In this document: positions 1 through 10,873 of the stretch, one piece after another
Layout: the number at the start of each line of letters is the position of its first letter
How positions within the stretch are numbered: the stretch's first letter is position 1
DNA from: Notospermus geniculatus
Lineage: Eukaryota > Nemertea > Pilidiophora > Heteronemertea > Lineidae
Direction of reading: 5' to 3'
Assembly (NCBI GenBank): GCA_002633025.1
Contig: NMRB01001185.1
Location: 148,848-212,847 of the forward strand
DNA length: 64,000 nt
Notes under the pieces: generated by a model
The model's database searches: none
The model's input: only the letters and a program-made list of their open reading frames with translations
Told to the model about the DNA's origin: nothing
Translations under genes and position numbers: made by a program

Positions 1-3000
1 GGCTTGCTCGTGTTAAATCCACCATCCAAGAGGCACAACACTACCTCTACAGCGTCTCTGAGGGTGACTCACTCCCGTTACCATGGCAATGGTCGACTTT
101 GGTGCACTTGCCGGTGAGAATTACGACAAGCCCCATTCACTTCTGTTGGCGCGTCTTAGCTCCCCCTCTGGCTTGGCTATTTCAGTTGACGTTTACCCCA
201 TGATCTTATGGATCAACTATAATACCTCCTGGGTTGCGGGAGTTCCAATCATTGACAATGACATCGTCGCTCGCGCCGTCCAACCTTCTGCGCGATTCCA
301 TGTTGGTATCTCAGCGACCGGTGTAGGATCTGTTTGCTTTTTTTTCATATCCGGCCCACCACAGGGGGTCGTATAGTCATTCCTCTGAGCCCCTTTGAAG
401 GGTTCACTTGAGGATCTGTTTCTCGACGACAGAGGGCGCTCCGAAACGTGATCTCGCGAGAACATGCAGAACAAAGCAGATTACGATCAGGAGCCCCGCT
501 TCTGCCTTGAGGTAACCTGACATTGTCGCTCCTCCGGTCTTCTCCTGCTTTCCTCACCTACAGTTGACAGCGTGGTTGAAGAGGTCTCTGAGTGAGCCTT
601 CAGCTTGAAGCTGTCCCCAAACTAAAGCCAGGCCTTTTATCGACCAGATCCCAAAGGCTCCGGAACCATCGAGCTAATATCATATTATCCTATCCTAGGA
701 GAATTCCAACCGAGGAAATTGAATTGCAAAGTGTTGATTTTCACCGCGGAGTTGAAATATCAACTTTATTGCTTCTGGTTGACGTTTTTTTTCAGTGTGC
801 TGTTTAATCATTTAAGGGTAGCTCTGCGATGGCGTTTTTATTATACATTCGTTATTATTCCGTGCGTGCATCAAATAATATTCACGGCTTAACAAAGAAA
901 TGACGAATTCGATTGAATATTGTCAGCCAGATAAAGGGTGAAGTTATACACCGATGGCACCGTGTTTATTGTCCATATCGTGGGGACCGGTTGATGGTTG
1001 ATATATCAGGGGTTCTCGCTTATCTCCTCGCGTGTAGTTAATGCATCAAACTTGGTGATATCAGTTGGAATGGGGCCTACATCTGTGACAGGTTGCTCAT
1101 AACTCATGGAGCAGAGGTATACTGATGTCAGAAAGGCAAAATGAAGTAGTTTTCAATGAGTTGATAGAACTCAACTCTCTCTGTTATCTACCAAAGTAGT
1201 TTTATCAGCTGTCAAATACCTTCTCTATTCGAAAGCCATTGGGAGCCGGATCTCTGTACCAGGATTAAAACTGTGGGAACATGGTACAGAAAATATAACA
1301 AGTTACGTTTCCATTTTTCGGGAAAAGGTTTTTTGTCTGTTACGAAAATAATTGCCTATCGATATTAATCTGTTAATCGATGTTTTGTTCACAAGTCGAG
1401 AATAGAAATTTGCACGACTCTCTCCTGATATTGGTGAACTCAGGTTATTGAGAACGTTGTCAAAATAAGAAACGACCTATCGGCTTTTAGTCGACATTCC
1501 CAATTGTTCCAACTGAATTGGTCATTGGTGTTAGAGGAGGGCGTTACTCTGGAACGAGAGCTGTGGGAACTAGAAAAAAACGCACCGTGGTGGTCTTGAG
1601 ATCTCAAAGAAACATTAAAATCCCACAGCAGTTTCCAACCGCTCCCCGTAACCACCGCTCAGTCGTCCGAAACTGCTTCGGTTCATGCGATTCTCAAAAT
1701 ATGACCAATAGGCGTCACTACTAGCGCCAGTTGGAATTGGCGCCAAACTGGCTAGCCAATCAGTGATCCGCTTTTAAAAGATGTAAAAACGTTTGATGAC
1801 GTTAGATTGGCCAATGAGATGAAGTTTGCCATACAAACAGGACATCGTTTCACTTCTTTTGTCTTCACTGTCCCACTGTTGTTGCTTGCTCTTTAGTACC
1901 TCCGTCGTTCCCCATCCAACACGCCTTTTTTGTGCCTAACAGTACCAAACCATTCACAGAGCTGAATCCATAATACAAAACCTGCGCCAACAGCCGGTAC
2001 CCTTTGTGAGTAGATTACAACGATAGGTGCTGCTCTGAGCCCATGAAATCCTGAAGGTACACCTACAGTCGCAGGCCGAGGTAACAGTTGTTCCATATCT
2101 GAGCGTGGAAGTTTCGTATAAGCCCAGATTAAGCAGGCAGTGTACGTTCTGATGTACACATAGCCAGCTGCTGATTCGGAGTCAAACAAGGGGAGCCAGA
2201 GGTACATAGAGTCCAAAAATAACCTCATACCTTACCTCTGAGTACCAACATCGTTACCTGAGTCAGTGCCATTGCAGTTTTCGGCACTGTGTCCATGACT
2301 CTCGTCAGCTCAAACGTGAACTAATTGGAGTAAGCTATTTCTGAGGTAAGCTTGCCTACTTCATTTGGTCGATGGTCGCTATAAAGTCAATTTATGTCGT
2401 TTATTATTGCCAAGGCTGTATCCTTATTGCTTTCTATAAAGTTATCTTAGGGGTAGAGACTGGTTGATTGTGATATTTAATGGTGCATGTGTAATGAAAC
2501 TATGGCCGACTGCTCCCGTGTCGCCGTTAGAGACTGCCTGAGCAAACCAACTAATGGTAAGCAATTCAGCGCAGGTGGTGCAGTGCCAAGCCTCATCTCA
2601 ACCCAGCCTCCCCGTTGCATGCGACAAGGAGATGGAACTTCTCCTTATTCAGCATGTGCTGTGGCGGATCCCTATCGGCTCTGGATTATTTCCTCCCGTA
2701 GCTGAGGATGGAACCCGTCAGTTTGTCATCGTCACCCGCGTATTGGTGATTCACATGAGGTTCTACGGAGGGACATCCATTCCTTCATTAGCATAGCAAC
2801 GCTGAAGATCACTTAGCCTTCATTTGGGAATCAGCCAAAAAGGATTGCACCATCCTCCTCTGGCATCCTGGAACACCATGGGTATTGGCTACGTCATAAG
2901 ACTACGGAGGGCGAAGTGATGTCCCAACCCTTGGTAGTCAAGATGCTCCCTGGTGTAAATTGCAGCATCTTTGTATTGATGTCATCAGTCCCTCTGTATC

Positions 3001-3831
3001 TCGTAGCGGACAGGCCGTTGCCCCAAAGCTGGTGTGGAGCTACAAGTGTTCAAAGAATGGTAACTGCTCCTATTGAATCGATATAGATTTTTCGAGAGTG
3101 TCCACATGACGTTGACCAACAGTGACACGTGTCCTGTGAAAATTGGCGAAATCCAAATAGCGAACCTATGTTACAGGAAACAGGGGGAGGTGGTCCCGTG
3201 CTAGCTGATGAATTGTCTGCCTTACCATTTCTTGTAAGCCTTGTCGATGGCTCACTCAAATAAACCTCCTGTCAGTATCGTGTTTTCATCAATGTTTATA
3301 TAAAAAGAAAACATGTGACCGCCATCGTCAATACACGAAATGTTGCTAACTGCTGGTCTCTCAACGTATTGTGAAAAAATTATCGTTCACATACCGCCTG
3401 ATGGCCATAATTTCCATTTTATCCCCATCGTGCTTCGTCTAGGCCTATTACAGGCCTACCTATTGCGGCCAATACAATTAAGCACGGGTCTTTCATATGC
3501 CTAGTCTATTGTGTTTGCACCATATGGTATCGAAACTTCATCAAACGCCCGCTGAACAAGGCACACCTGGTGTACCGATAATATGAGCCCGTGTTGCCTG
3601 TCTCCTGATCCCGTTGTGCCCCGTTAATACCTCTCAGTACTCATTGTACGACCTGCCTCGTTGTTGTGAGGCTTGTCTCCATTTTGATTGCTGAACAAGC
3701 GGGACCGGATGAGGTACGTGGCTTTTCTTCTTCCGCTCGTGACATCTTGCCAAGATATCTAACATCTTTGTGTAGGCCTATGGATTCAACTTCTTGGTCC
3801 ACTGTCGCCTGTCAACATGCCATGAGGACAG
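1..3831. other. Intergenic or intronic sequence, no gene recognised
   Basis: I found no protein family, RNA gene or repeat array here. The longest open frame near the start (83-376, +) encodes 97 residues of ordinary composition. It has no motif I know and no supporting splice sites, so I do not call it. Another open stretch at 2487-2796 (+) is equally unsupported. The region could be upstream NOL4 intron or intergenic DNA; the sequence does not decide. Confidence 0.5.
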
Positions 3832-5293
3832 GCCTATAAATAAATTGATGCGATCGAACTGTCATGTGACGATGACGGTGCATCATTTGATGATCTGTAG
3901 TCATCGAACGCTGTGACACCCTTTGGGTAAAGCTTGGTAGGCCAACCCTTTGGGGTTGTGAGGATCGATTCTGATCCTGCCGTGTTCCATCTCAAGAGAA
4001 ATACTGGCCCATCCTGCAGTCTAAATACCACTTTCTCTACTCATCCCATCAAAAAACGTTCGCCAGGTACAGTCAGTATATAAGAAAGGAGCATTGAGGG
4101 TCGGCATTCCTTTTTCAAAAGTACGTGGCTCAGGATCTTCCGTACCTGTTTTCGACACCCGGATTACACATCTTACGTTCATGTTTACCATAAAATACTT
4201 CCATCGGCGGTTTGGCATCCATGTGCTAAGCTTGTTGCATGGGTAGGCCTATGCCCTAACATCTTCGAATTCCATACCAATCCTCCTTTTGACAGGGATG
4301 CGTGTACTATAAGCTGCAACCCTCCTCACCTGTACCTTCCACTTTCCAAACACCCTTTGCCACACGGGTCGATGGTGTTCCCATAGAGTAGATCATGTTG
4401 AGGCGGGCAGAGAGCCTCGTGGTCACCCATCCTTCTACTGAACGAATCGTTAAGGTGTTTTTTGTTCTCCTGTCGAGGACACCTTTCAAAGTTGTTGAAC
4501 GTTTCAGCACAGCTGCCGATTAGTTGCTACTCTCGATTTCAACAACCTGGGATGTCTTCCATTCCATGTTGGCTTCCTTGAAAATGATCGCCCATGGGTG
4601 ACCCGCGTATTCTCTCTTCATCAATGCCCGTCATTTTCGGGAGGGGGTATTAGGAAAACCACACAGAAACAATCACGTGATGACGTCATCAGAGTTACAC
4701 GGACCTTCGTCAGTTTCAATTAAATCTCTAAAGGGATTAATACAAGGGTCGTCCGAATGGCCCAGCACGCAGTGTCAACTTATCTGCAGTTGTTCGTGAT
4801 TTAACGGTCAGAGGGAAGGCCCAAGTAGTCCTTCTTCCGCGACCTTGAACGAAAGGACATAACGAGGTATACCCGGACTACAAGAACAATGTCCGGCCGT
4901 TTCTTGTTGAAGCGTTCCAGCAATTACCAATAAATTCGCTTGCTGCCTTCTCTAGTTTCAGTCTTTTCTTCAGTGCTAGGTATAGCATCATTTAGTACCG
5001 CATTCACCCCTATCCCCAAAGTGAAACAAGCAGTTATTTCCTGCATGTGATCCCAGGTAACCTGTGGGCTGTTTTTTCTCCTGGGAAGAGTTCAGTGCAA
5101 TGTGAAGGAAGGTAGAGGTGGCGATTTTGGCAAAGGTAGAACTGCCTGCGAATGCTCACCAGCACGGACGGGTATCCAGAGATTCTGAGGTGTGTATCGG
5201 ATCGATTAGATCGCCGAAAAGGAAACAGACGTGAATGAGATGCCGGCAGTATCGTTTGATGTTTGTTCTCTTCACCTGACCTCAGTGGTTAGA
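3832..5293 (+). repeat. Direct duplication A, left copy (ends at n 5294)
   Basis: This 1.46-kb segment is repeated at 5295-6554 with small substitutions and indels. The left copy ends (cagtggttaga) exactly at the single n at 5294, and the right copy begins immediately after it. In the right copy the same ending continues into new sequence at 6555. The left copy carries about 200 bp (about 4550-4750), including a TGACGTCA at 4681-4688, that the right lacks. The geometry fits two overlapping allelic contigs that were not merged. Confidence 0.9.
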
Positions 5294-5294
5294 N
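5294..5294. other. Single ambiguous base at a duplication junction
   Basis: A lone n separates the two copies of duplication A. A one-base gap exactly at the end of one copy and the start of the next is typical of a scaffolding join. Confidence 0.9.
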
Positions 5295-6554
5295 GCCTAT
5301 AAATGGATTGATGCGATCGAACTATCATGTGACGATGACGGTGCATCATTTGATGATGTAGTCTCAAACGCTGTTTCACCCTTTGGGTAAAGCTTGGTAA
5401 GCCAACCCTTTGGGGTTGTGACGACCGATTCTGATCCTGCCGTGTTCCATCTCAAGAGAAAAACTGGCCCATCCTGCAGTCTAAATACCACTTTCTCTAC
5501 TCATCCCATCAAAAAACGTTCGCCAGGTACAGTATATAAGAAAGGAGCATTGAGGGTCGGCATTCCTTTTTCAAAAATACACGCTCAGGATCTTCCGTAC
5601 CTGTTTTCGACACCCGGATTACACATCTTACGTTCATGTTTATAAAATACTTCCACCGGCGGTTTGGCATCCATGTGGTAAGCTTGTTGCATGGGTAGGC
5701 CTATGCCCTAACATCTTCCATACCGTTCCTCCTTTCGACAGGGATGCGTGTACTATAAGCTGCAACCCTCCTCCCCATTACCCTTCCACTTTCCAAACAC
5801 CCTTTGCAATATACGGGTCGATGGTGTTCCCGTAGAGTAGACTGGGGCGGGGAGAGAACCTTGTGTTCCCCCAGAACCCACGTCTGCTGCTACAGAACGA
5901 ATCGTGAGGCTGTTTTTTGTCCTCCTGTCGTGGACACCTTTCAAAGTTGTTGAACATTTCAGCACAACTGCCGATCAGTTGCTAACTCTCGATTTAGATT
6001 TGAACAACCTGGGATGGTGTGAGGAATGGCCAAGCACGCAGTGTCAACTTCTGCAGTTCTTCGTGATTGACGACAAGACGGAAGGCCCAAGTAGTCCTTC
6101 TACCGCGACCTTGAACGAAAGGACATAACGAGGTATACCCGGACTACAAGAACAATGTCCGGCCGTTTCTTGTTGAAGCGTTCCAGCAATTACCAATAAA
6201 TTCGCTTGCTGCCTTCTCTAGTTTCAGTCTTTTCTTCAGTGCTAGGTATAGCATCATTTAGTACCGCATTCACCCCTATCCCCAAAGTGAAACAAGCAGT
6301 TATTTCCTGCATGTGATCCCAGGTAACCTGTGGGCTGTTTTTTCTCCTGGGAAGAGTTCAGTGCAATGTGAAGGTAGAGGTGGCGATTTTGGCAAGGTAG
6401 AACTGCCTGCGAATGCTCACCAGCACGGACGGGTATCCAGAGATTCTGAGGTGTGTATCGGATCGATTAGATCGCCCAAAAGGAAACAGACGTGAATGAG
6501 ATGCCGGCAGTATCGTTTGATGTTTGTTCTCTTCACCTGACCTCAGTGGTTAGA
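5295..6554 (+). repeat. Direct duplication A, right copy
   Basis: This is the second copy of 3832-5293, 1.26 kb long and in the same orientation. Differences are scattered SNPs, short indels and the missing segment of about 200 bp. That pattern resembles two haplotypes more than an old tandem duplication. Confidence 0.9.
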
Positions 6555-6672
6555 TTACTTGGCCCCCTTCCCGCATATCCAGCTTCGGAAACTATGCAAT
6601 AGAACGCCTGAACTGGGAGTGGTGGCGCCCTGCTTCAAGATAGACGGAATTCCCCGTCCGTGGAACTGTTGG

Positions 6673-6775
6673 GTTAACTTCCGTTCTCTTGGGAGGGCGC
6701 TTGGTGACATGTCTTTTCGGAATCAACGATACCGCCATGTCCTAATCCGATTCACTTTACGTGCACAGGATTTGT
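6673..6775 (+). repeat. 103-bp direct duplication B, left copy (ends at n 6776)
   Basis: The 103 bases match 6883-6985, apparently exactly. The left copy terminates at the single n at 6776. The 106 bases between n and the right copy have no counterpart on the left, so this looks like a contig end overlapping the inside of the next contig. An open frame across the region (6559-7122) includes the duplicated stretch twice and is not a credible gene. Confidence 0.9.
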
Positions 6776-6882
6776 NTGGATATGATGTCCATGGTGACCT
6801 AATAAAACATTTAAAGCAAAAAAACCTTCTGTTGCAATTTGTTCCCGGTTCGCCCGAATTTTCGCTTGAATTTACTGGACTA

Positions 6883-6985
6883 GTTAACTTCCGTTCTCTT
6901 GGGAGGGCGCTTGGTGACATGTCTTTTCGGAATCAACGATACCGCCATGTCCTAATCCGATTCACTTTACGTGCACAGGATTTGT
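6883..6985 (+). repeat. 103-bp direct duplication B, right copy
   Basis: Second copy of 6673-6775, continuing into unduplicated sequence. Confidence 0.9.
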
Positions 6986-7080
6986 TACTGAATGTTCAGT
7001 CCATCTTTTCGTACCCAAACAGAACAGCACCAGTTTCTGGCCAGAGCCTAAATACGGCCATATTGGATTCAATATTGTGG

Positions 7081-7094
7081 CCACCAGGGGGCGC
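7081..7094 (+). promoter_or_regulatory. CTCF-like motif CCACCAGGGGGCGC
   Basis: The 14-mer matches the bilaterian CTCF core consensus. A second near copy lies about 250 bp downstream in the same orientation. Binding is inferred from the motif only. Confidence 0.45.
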
Positions 7095-7333
7095 ATTGCA
7101 GATGCCACCCGTCCTTAAATAAAAACACTAACCACAACCTTGCAGTATGGCAAATGTGATGTTTGTACATGTACGTCAATATACGTACATTTGTACATTT
7201 GAGGGGCTTTCACTTTCAGGAGGCATTTTCATTGGCGGCCATCTTGAAATCCAATATGGCGGTCATGTCGTCACCGATGCCATCGTTCGACTGGGCGTAC
7301 CCGAAAACCTAGGTATAGCCACTTGAATAACGC

Positions 7334-7346
7334 CCACCAGGGGGCG
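7334..7346 (+). promoter_or_regulatory. CTCF-like motif CCACCAGGGGGCG
   Basis: Thirteen bases identical to the motif at 7081, same strand. Between them, at about 7238-7262, are a GCCATCTTG and an ATATGGCGG, which resemble YY1 sites. The cluster may be a regulatory or boundary element, or part of a dispersed repeat. Confidence 0.4.
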
Positions 7347-10300
7347 TTTTTCACATGTCATCCATCCTGAAATTAATCAGCGTCAATAACTCTACCACTG
7401 TGCCAAATTTCGAGGCTTTATACCAATTTGCGGAATTCTGACGAATTTTTAACCTTACAGCCTAGACTAAAAATTGATACTTAACGAAGCCTGTACCCTC
7501 CTGCGTCCCGAGGACAAACACAGATTGTTTTACCAGGTGGACGTCCTTGACGAACATTGCGGCCGTCTATATTTATCGAACCAACACTAGACACTCGTTT
7601 TAATTTCATCTCAAAGGAGCTTGATGGAGATCGCGGACCATTATCTGACTTTCACCTGCGTCTTACTACCTTCGCCTGTCCCTCCTTGGTGACGGTAGCG
7701 GATATTGGCCTATTTGAAAGTCGCCATTATGAAAGGTAGACGCTGTTTGGTTGATATTTGAGATGGGGTATATGATAGGTGAACCCTGATTTGTCAGATT
7801 GCGATCACGTGACCACTTGCTGTTGATTTCCAAAGGAATGGCTTCTATCGCCTGGCCTTCCCGCTGACCCTTACAACAACGCCAGGTCAGTAGAAGAGGC
7901 CTACCATTGCAGCTCATTGAAACCATTAACAAGGACCACTGACCTCCCCCCTGCCATTGCCGACAACTATCAGCTTCAGTGTTTCAATTCCATACCATAA
8001 TGGGATTAGGTGGGGGTGAGTGCAAAGAATGGAACATAATGGACCATCCGCTGTGTCTCTTGCACCTCAATAGCTTTCCGTCTGTTGACGTGGCTTACTC
8101 AGTGATGAATGGGTGCCCTGTACATGCAACATGTGCACAATACCCGCCCGATAACGAGATGAACAAAGCCCTGTCAATAATAGTGTGCCTGGAGAAGGCC
8201 CCATTCCGCTGTGAACATCAGACCCATCATTCTACCGGCCGGCCCAGCTGTATTTGCTGAAGACTTCATTGTGTTTGCTCTACGATTTGGTTGATGGGCC
8301 TCATCTCATTGCCAGGTTGTTAAAACCGTCCTCTCCCTCCATGAATTGTACCTATTGTACATTTCAGCTGTGATTTATTAGTTTTACAGCAGTTTGCTAC
8401 CTCAAACGTTAACCCTCCTTTACCAAAATCAACTTCGGGTGTGTTTCTATGATGTTGATGTAAAGTGTCCCAGTGTTACCCTTTCCCAGTGTTTCCCTTC
8501 ATTGTAGGGAAGGCTGTGAAACGAGAGTGACAGATTTCCCTCTGTCCCCTAAGTCATGTCTCTGTAGAGACATGTCTCTGTAGAGACATGTACGGAAACA
8601 CTGGGATTTGGAGAACACAAGAAAACGTTACACCGGAAGCAGATTATTCAATTGGTAAAGCACCAATCACGTCCAGCGTACATGTACCTTTCATTTTAGG
8701 GCACCCACCAATGATGACGTTGCATATATTCGACCAATCAGAATTCTTGGCTTTTGTTTCCATTGACAAATCGGATCAGCCGAAAGTTTTCCCTGTTTGT
8801 AATACTAATCGCTACAGGAGGCGTTCCAGTCTAAGTATTCCTCATTTTACCCATTCACCAACAGTTCAATTTTCTTCCTTTGTTTCTTTGTTGCTTTTTC
8901 TATCCTGACATAATTAAAAGATGTACGACACCCGAGTGATTGCATAAAGCGCCGGTAATTATCTGTTATGTACCAATCTTCGTGGCCAAAAAAATTAAAA
9001 ACTGCATTCCAGAAACATTCTTCTTTTGTTTGCTGTATGCAAATTTTCATACAGATAAGCATTGGGTTTCAATGAGGCGATCGTGTTGTTGCCTTTGGTC
9101 ATAAAAATACCAGATAACTAATTGACTGGTGATTAGAAATAGAGGTTGAAAATTCAACTCTAAATTAATTACCTTTCCTAGGATTTTTAGGTGCGGCAGC
9201 GTGGTTATTCATACAGTACAGGGTGTCCCAGAGACGAACATCGACCTGATTAAAATCTTTGGTGTAAGGGTTGAATTGGTGACCAAATTCAGCGATGACT
9301 GGCGATGAACGGGCGGCGTTGATTGGATGACGGTCATGGTGACTTGTCCAATAAAGCAGCACCACCAGTGCCTTCAGAATTCGAGAGGACGGTTGATCAT
9401 TTCGTTGCCAGAGCCTCATAGTTCGCACTTTATTCGTTTTGATAGGACACCAGTTGTAAACGACCTATTGGGAGCTTCGTTTCTCGAAAAGCCATTCGGT
9501 TGGCCGCACCATTTCTTGGTCAGCAATCAGGATGCGCTGTGAAGCGTCCAACCAAACGCAAATGAGTATTGAAATAATGGTAATGCATTACTCAAGAACA
9601 AATTTATTACGATTAGAATACTTGTGTACGTAAATATCGTCGTAGATAATAGATTTATGACAAAGGCCATCTATCGTTTTTCTGACCTGAGACCATAATT
9701 TTCCTCGCAAGTGCTTGTATTGATTGCGTCGTGTTCTCTGACGGGATCTCCAGGTTTCGTTCCAGGAACTATCACTTGATATTCCACATTTTCGACACAA
9801 CCATTATTTTGTCAAGGCAGACGAAAAAAATCGGCATTTTACAAAATGAATGACAGATACATTTGATATTTATTCGTCTTCCCTTTGTTTCATAAAATAT
9901 CTCTTTAGCTGTAGTTTATTTTTGGGTCCTGTTTTTTTACTTTGTAAGGTACGCCCTTGACATTTTTGTTCTCGTTTTCCGTTATCGTTCCCTATCATTC
10001 CTCCATGTTACCTTGACACCCATTGTACCTACACTAAAACCTTACTCCGCTTCCACCGCTTCGATGCAAACCTCCAGTTGACAAATATCCTTCTTTCCGG
10101 TACCTCCCAGCAAATGGCTTTGTGGGTTCCGCCTGCCAGATCAGCGCCATGACTGCAGGCACGATCATTACCACTGGTGGACAATTTAACATATCGCCGT
10201 GCGTTGGCGATGGTGAGGAGAATAAAAATTGGGCAGGTCTTTGCTGAGGATTATTCGCCATGGCCACGCAAGGACAGGGGTAGCGGCTTGAGTGTCTTTA

Positions 10301-10708
10301 TTACGTGGTCGTTTTTTAACTCAGGAAATTTACAGCTGCCTCCTCCTTTGATGTCGATGAAAAAGCCAAGTTCTTTCCGTGTGCGAAGGCGAACTCGACA
10401 GTGATCTTAATAGATGGCCGGTTTGGCCTTGAAGGAAACTTCCATCTAGCTGCCGAAGTGGTGTAGTGGAATGCGATGCGCCTCTTACCCATGAGGTAGC
10501 GGGTTTAGGACCTCGTCAGCGTCGTTGTTGTGAAAGGGAGGCAAATCTCATTGACAGCGCAATTTTTGTATAAGTTGAGTGCAAGGTGGTACTCCTGACT
10601 TATTTTGACTTTGATATACAGTACTATCAACAAAGTAGGAATTTGAATTTGAGGATAAAAGCCAGTGTACCGATTGTACTGTTGTTCTGTCTGGTTTTCT
10701 TTTGACAA
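7347..10708. other. No gene recognised
   Basis: This stretch contains short, mutually overlapping open frames with no recognisable domain or splice support. Two overlapping short palindromes built on CATGTCTCT/AGAGACATG lie at 8555-8590. A CAGGGTGTCCCA motif near 9220 resembles ends of dispersed transposons. At 10451-10530 there is a weak tRNA-like stretch that I do not call. Confidence 0.5.
8555..8590. repeat. Two overlapping short hairpins
   Basis: The arms CATGTCTCT and AGAGACATG occur alternately, so either of two adjacent 9-bp stems can form. There is no known function. Confidence 0.7.
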
Positions 10709-10765
10709 AGTCATCATCGTCGTCGTCGTCATCATCACCACCATCACCATCACCATCACAATTGC

Positions 10766-10796
<31 letters not shown>

Positions 10797-10873
10797 GTCG
10801 TCGTCGTCGTCGTCGTCGTCATCATCATCATCACCATCACCATCGTCATCATCATCATCATCGTCATCATCAG
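10709..10873 (+). repeat. (TCA/TCG)n trinucleotide microsatellite
   Basis: About 165 bp of uninterrupted TCA, TCG and CCA triplets in runs. It opens all frames and gives artificial poly-Ser, poly-Ile/Val or Met/Thr translations on both strands. These should not be annotated as proteins. Confidence 0.95.

Noticed and set aside
83-376. 97-codon frame at the window start
   Set aside because: No motif, no splice support and overlapping frames on the other strand; not distinguishable from chance.
6559-7122. 187-codon plus-strand frame
   Set aside because: It crosses the n at 6776 and contains the 103-bp duplicate twice, so it is an assembly product.
10451-10530. tRNA-like stretch with an A-box-like GGTGTAGTGG
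   Set aside because: The B box (GGGTTTAGGACC) is poor and the arms do not pair; at best an old tRNA-derived repeat.
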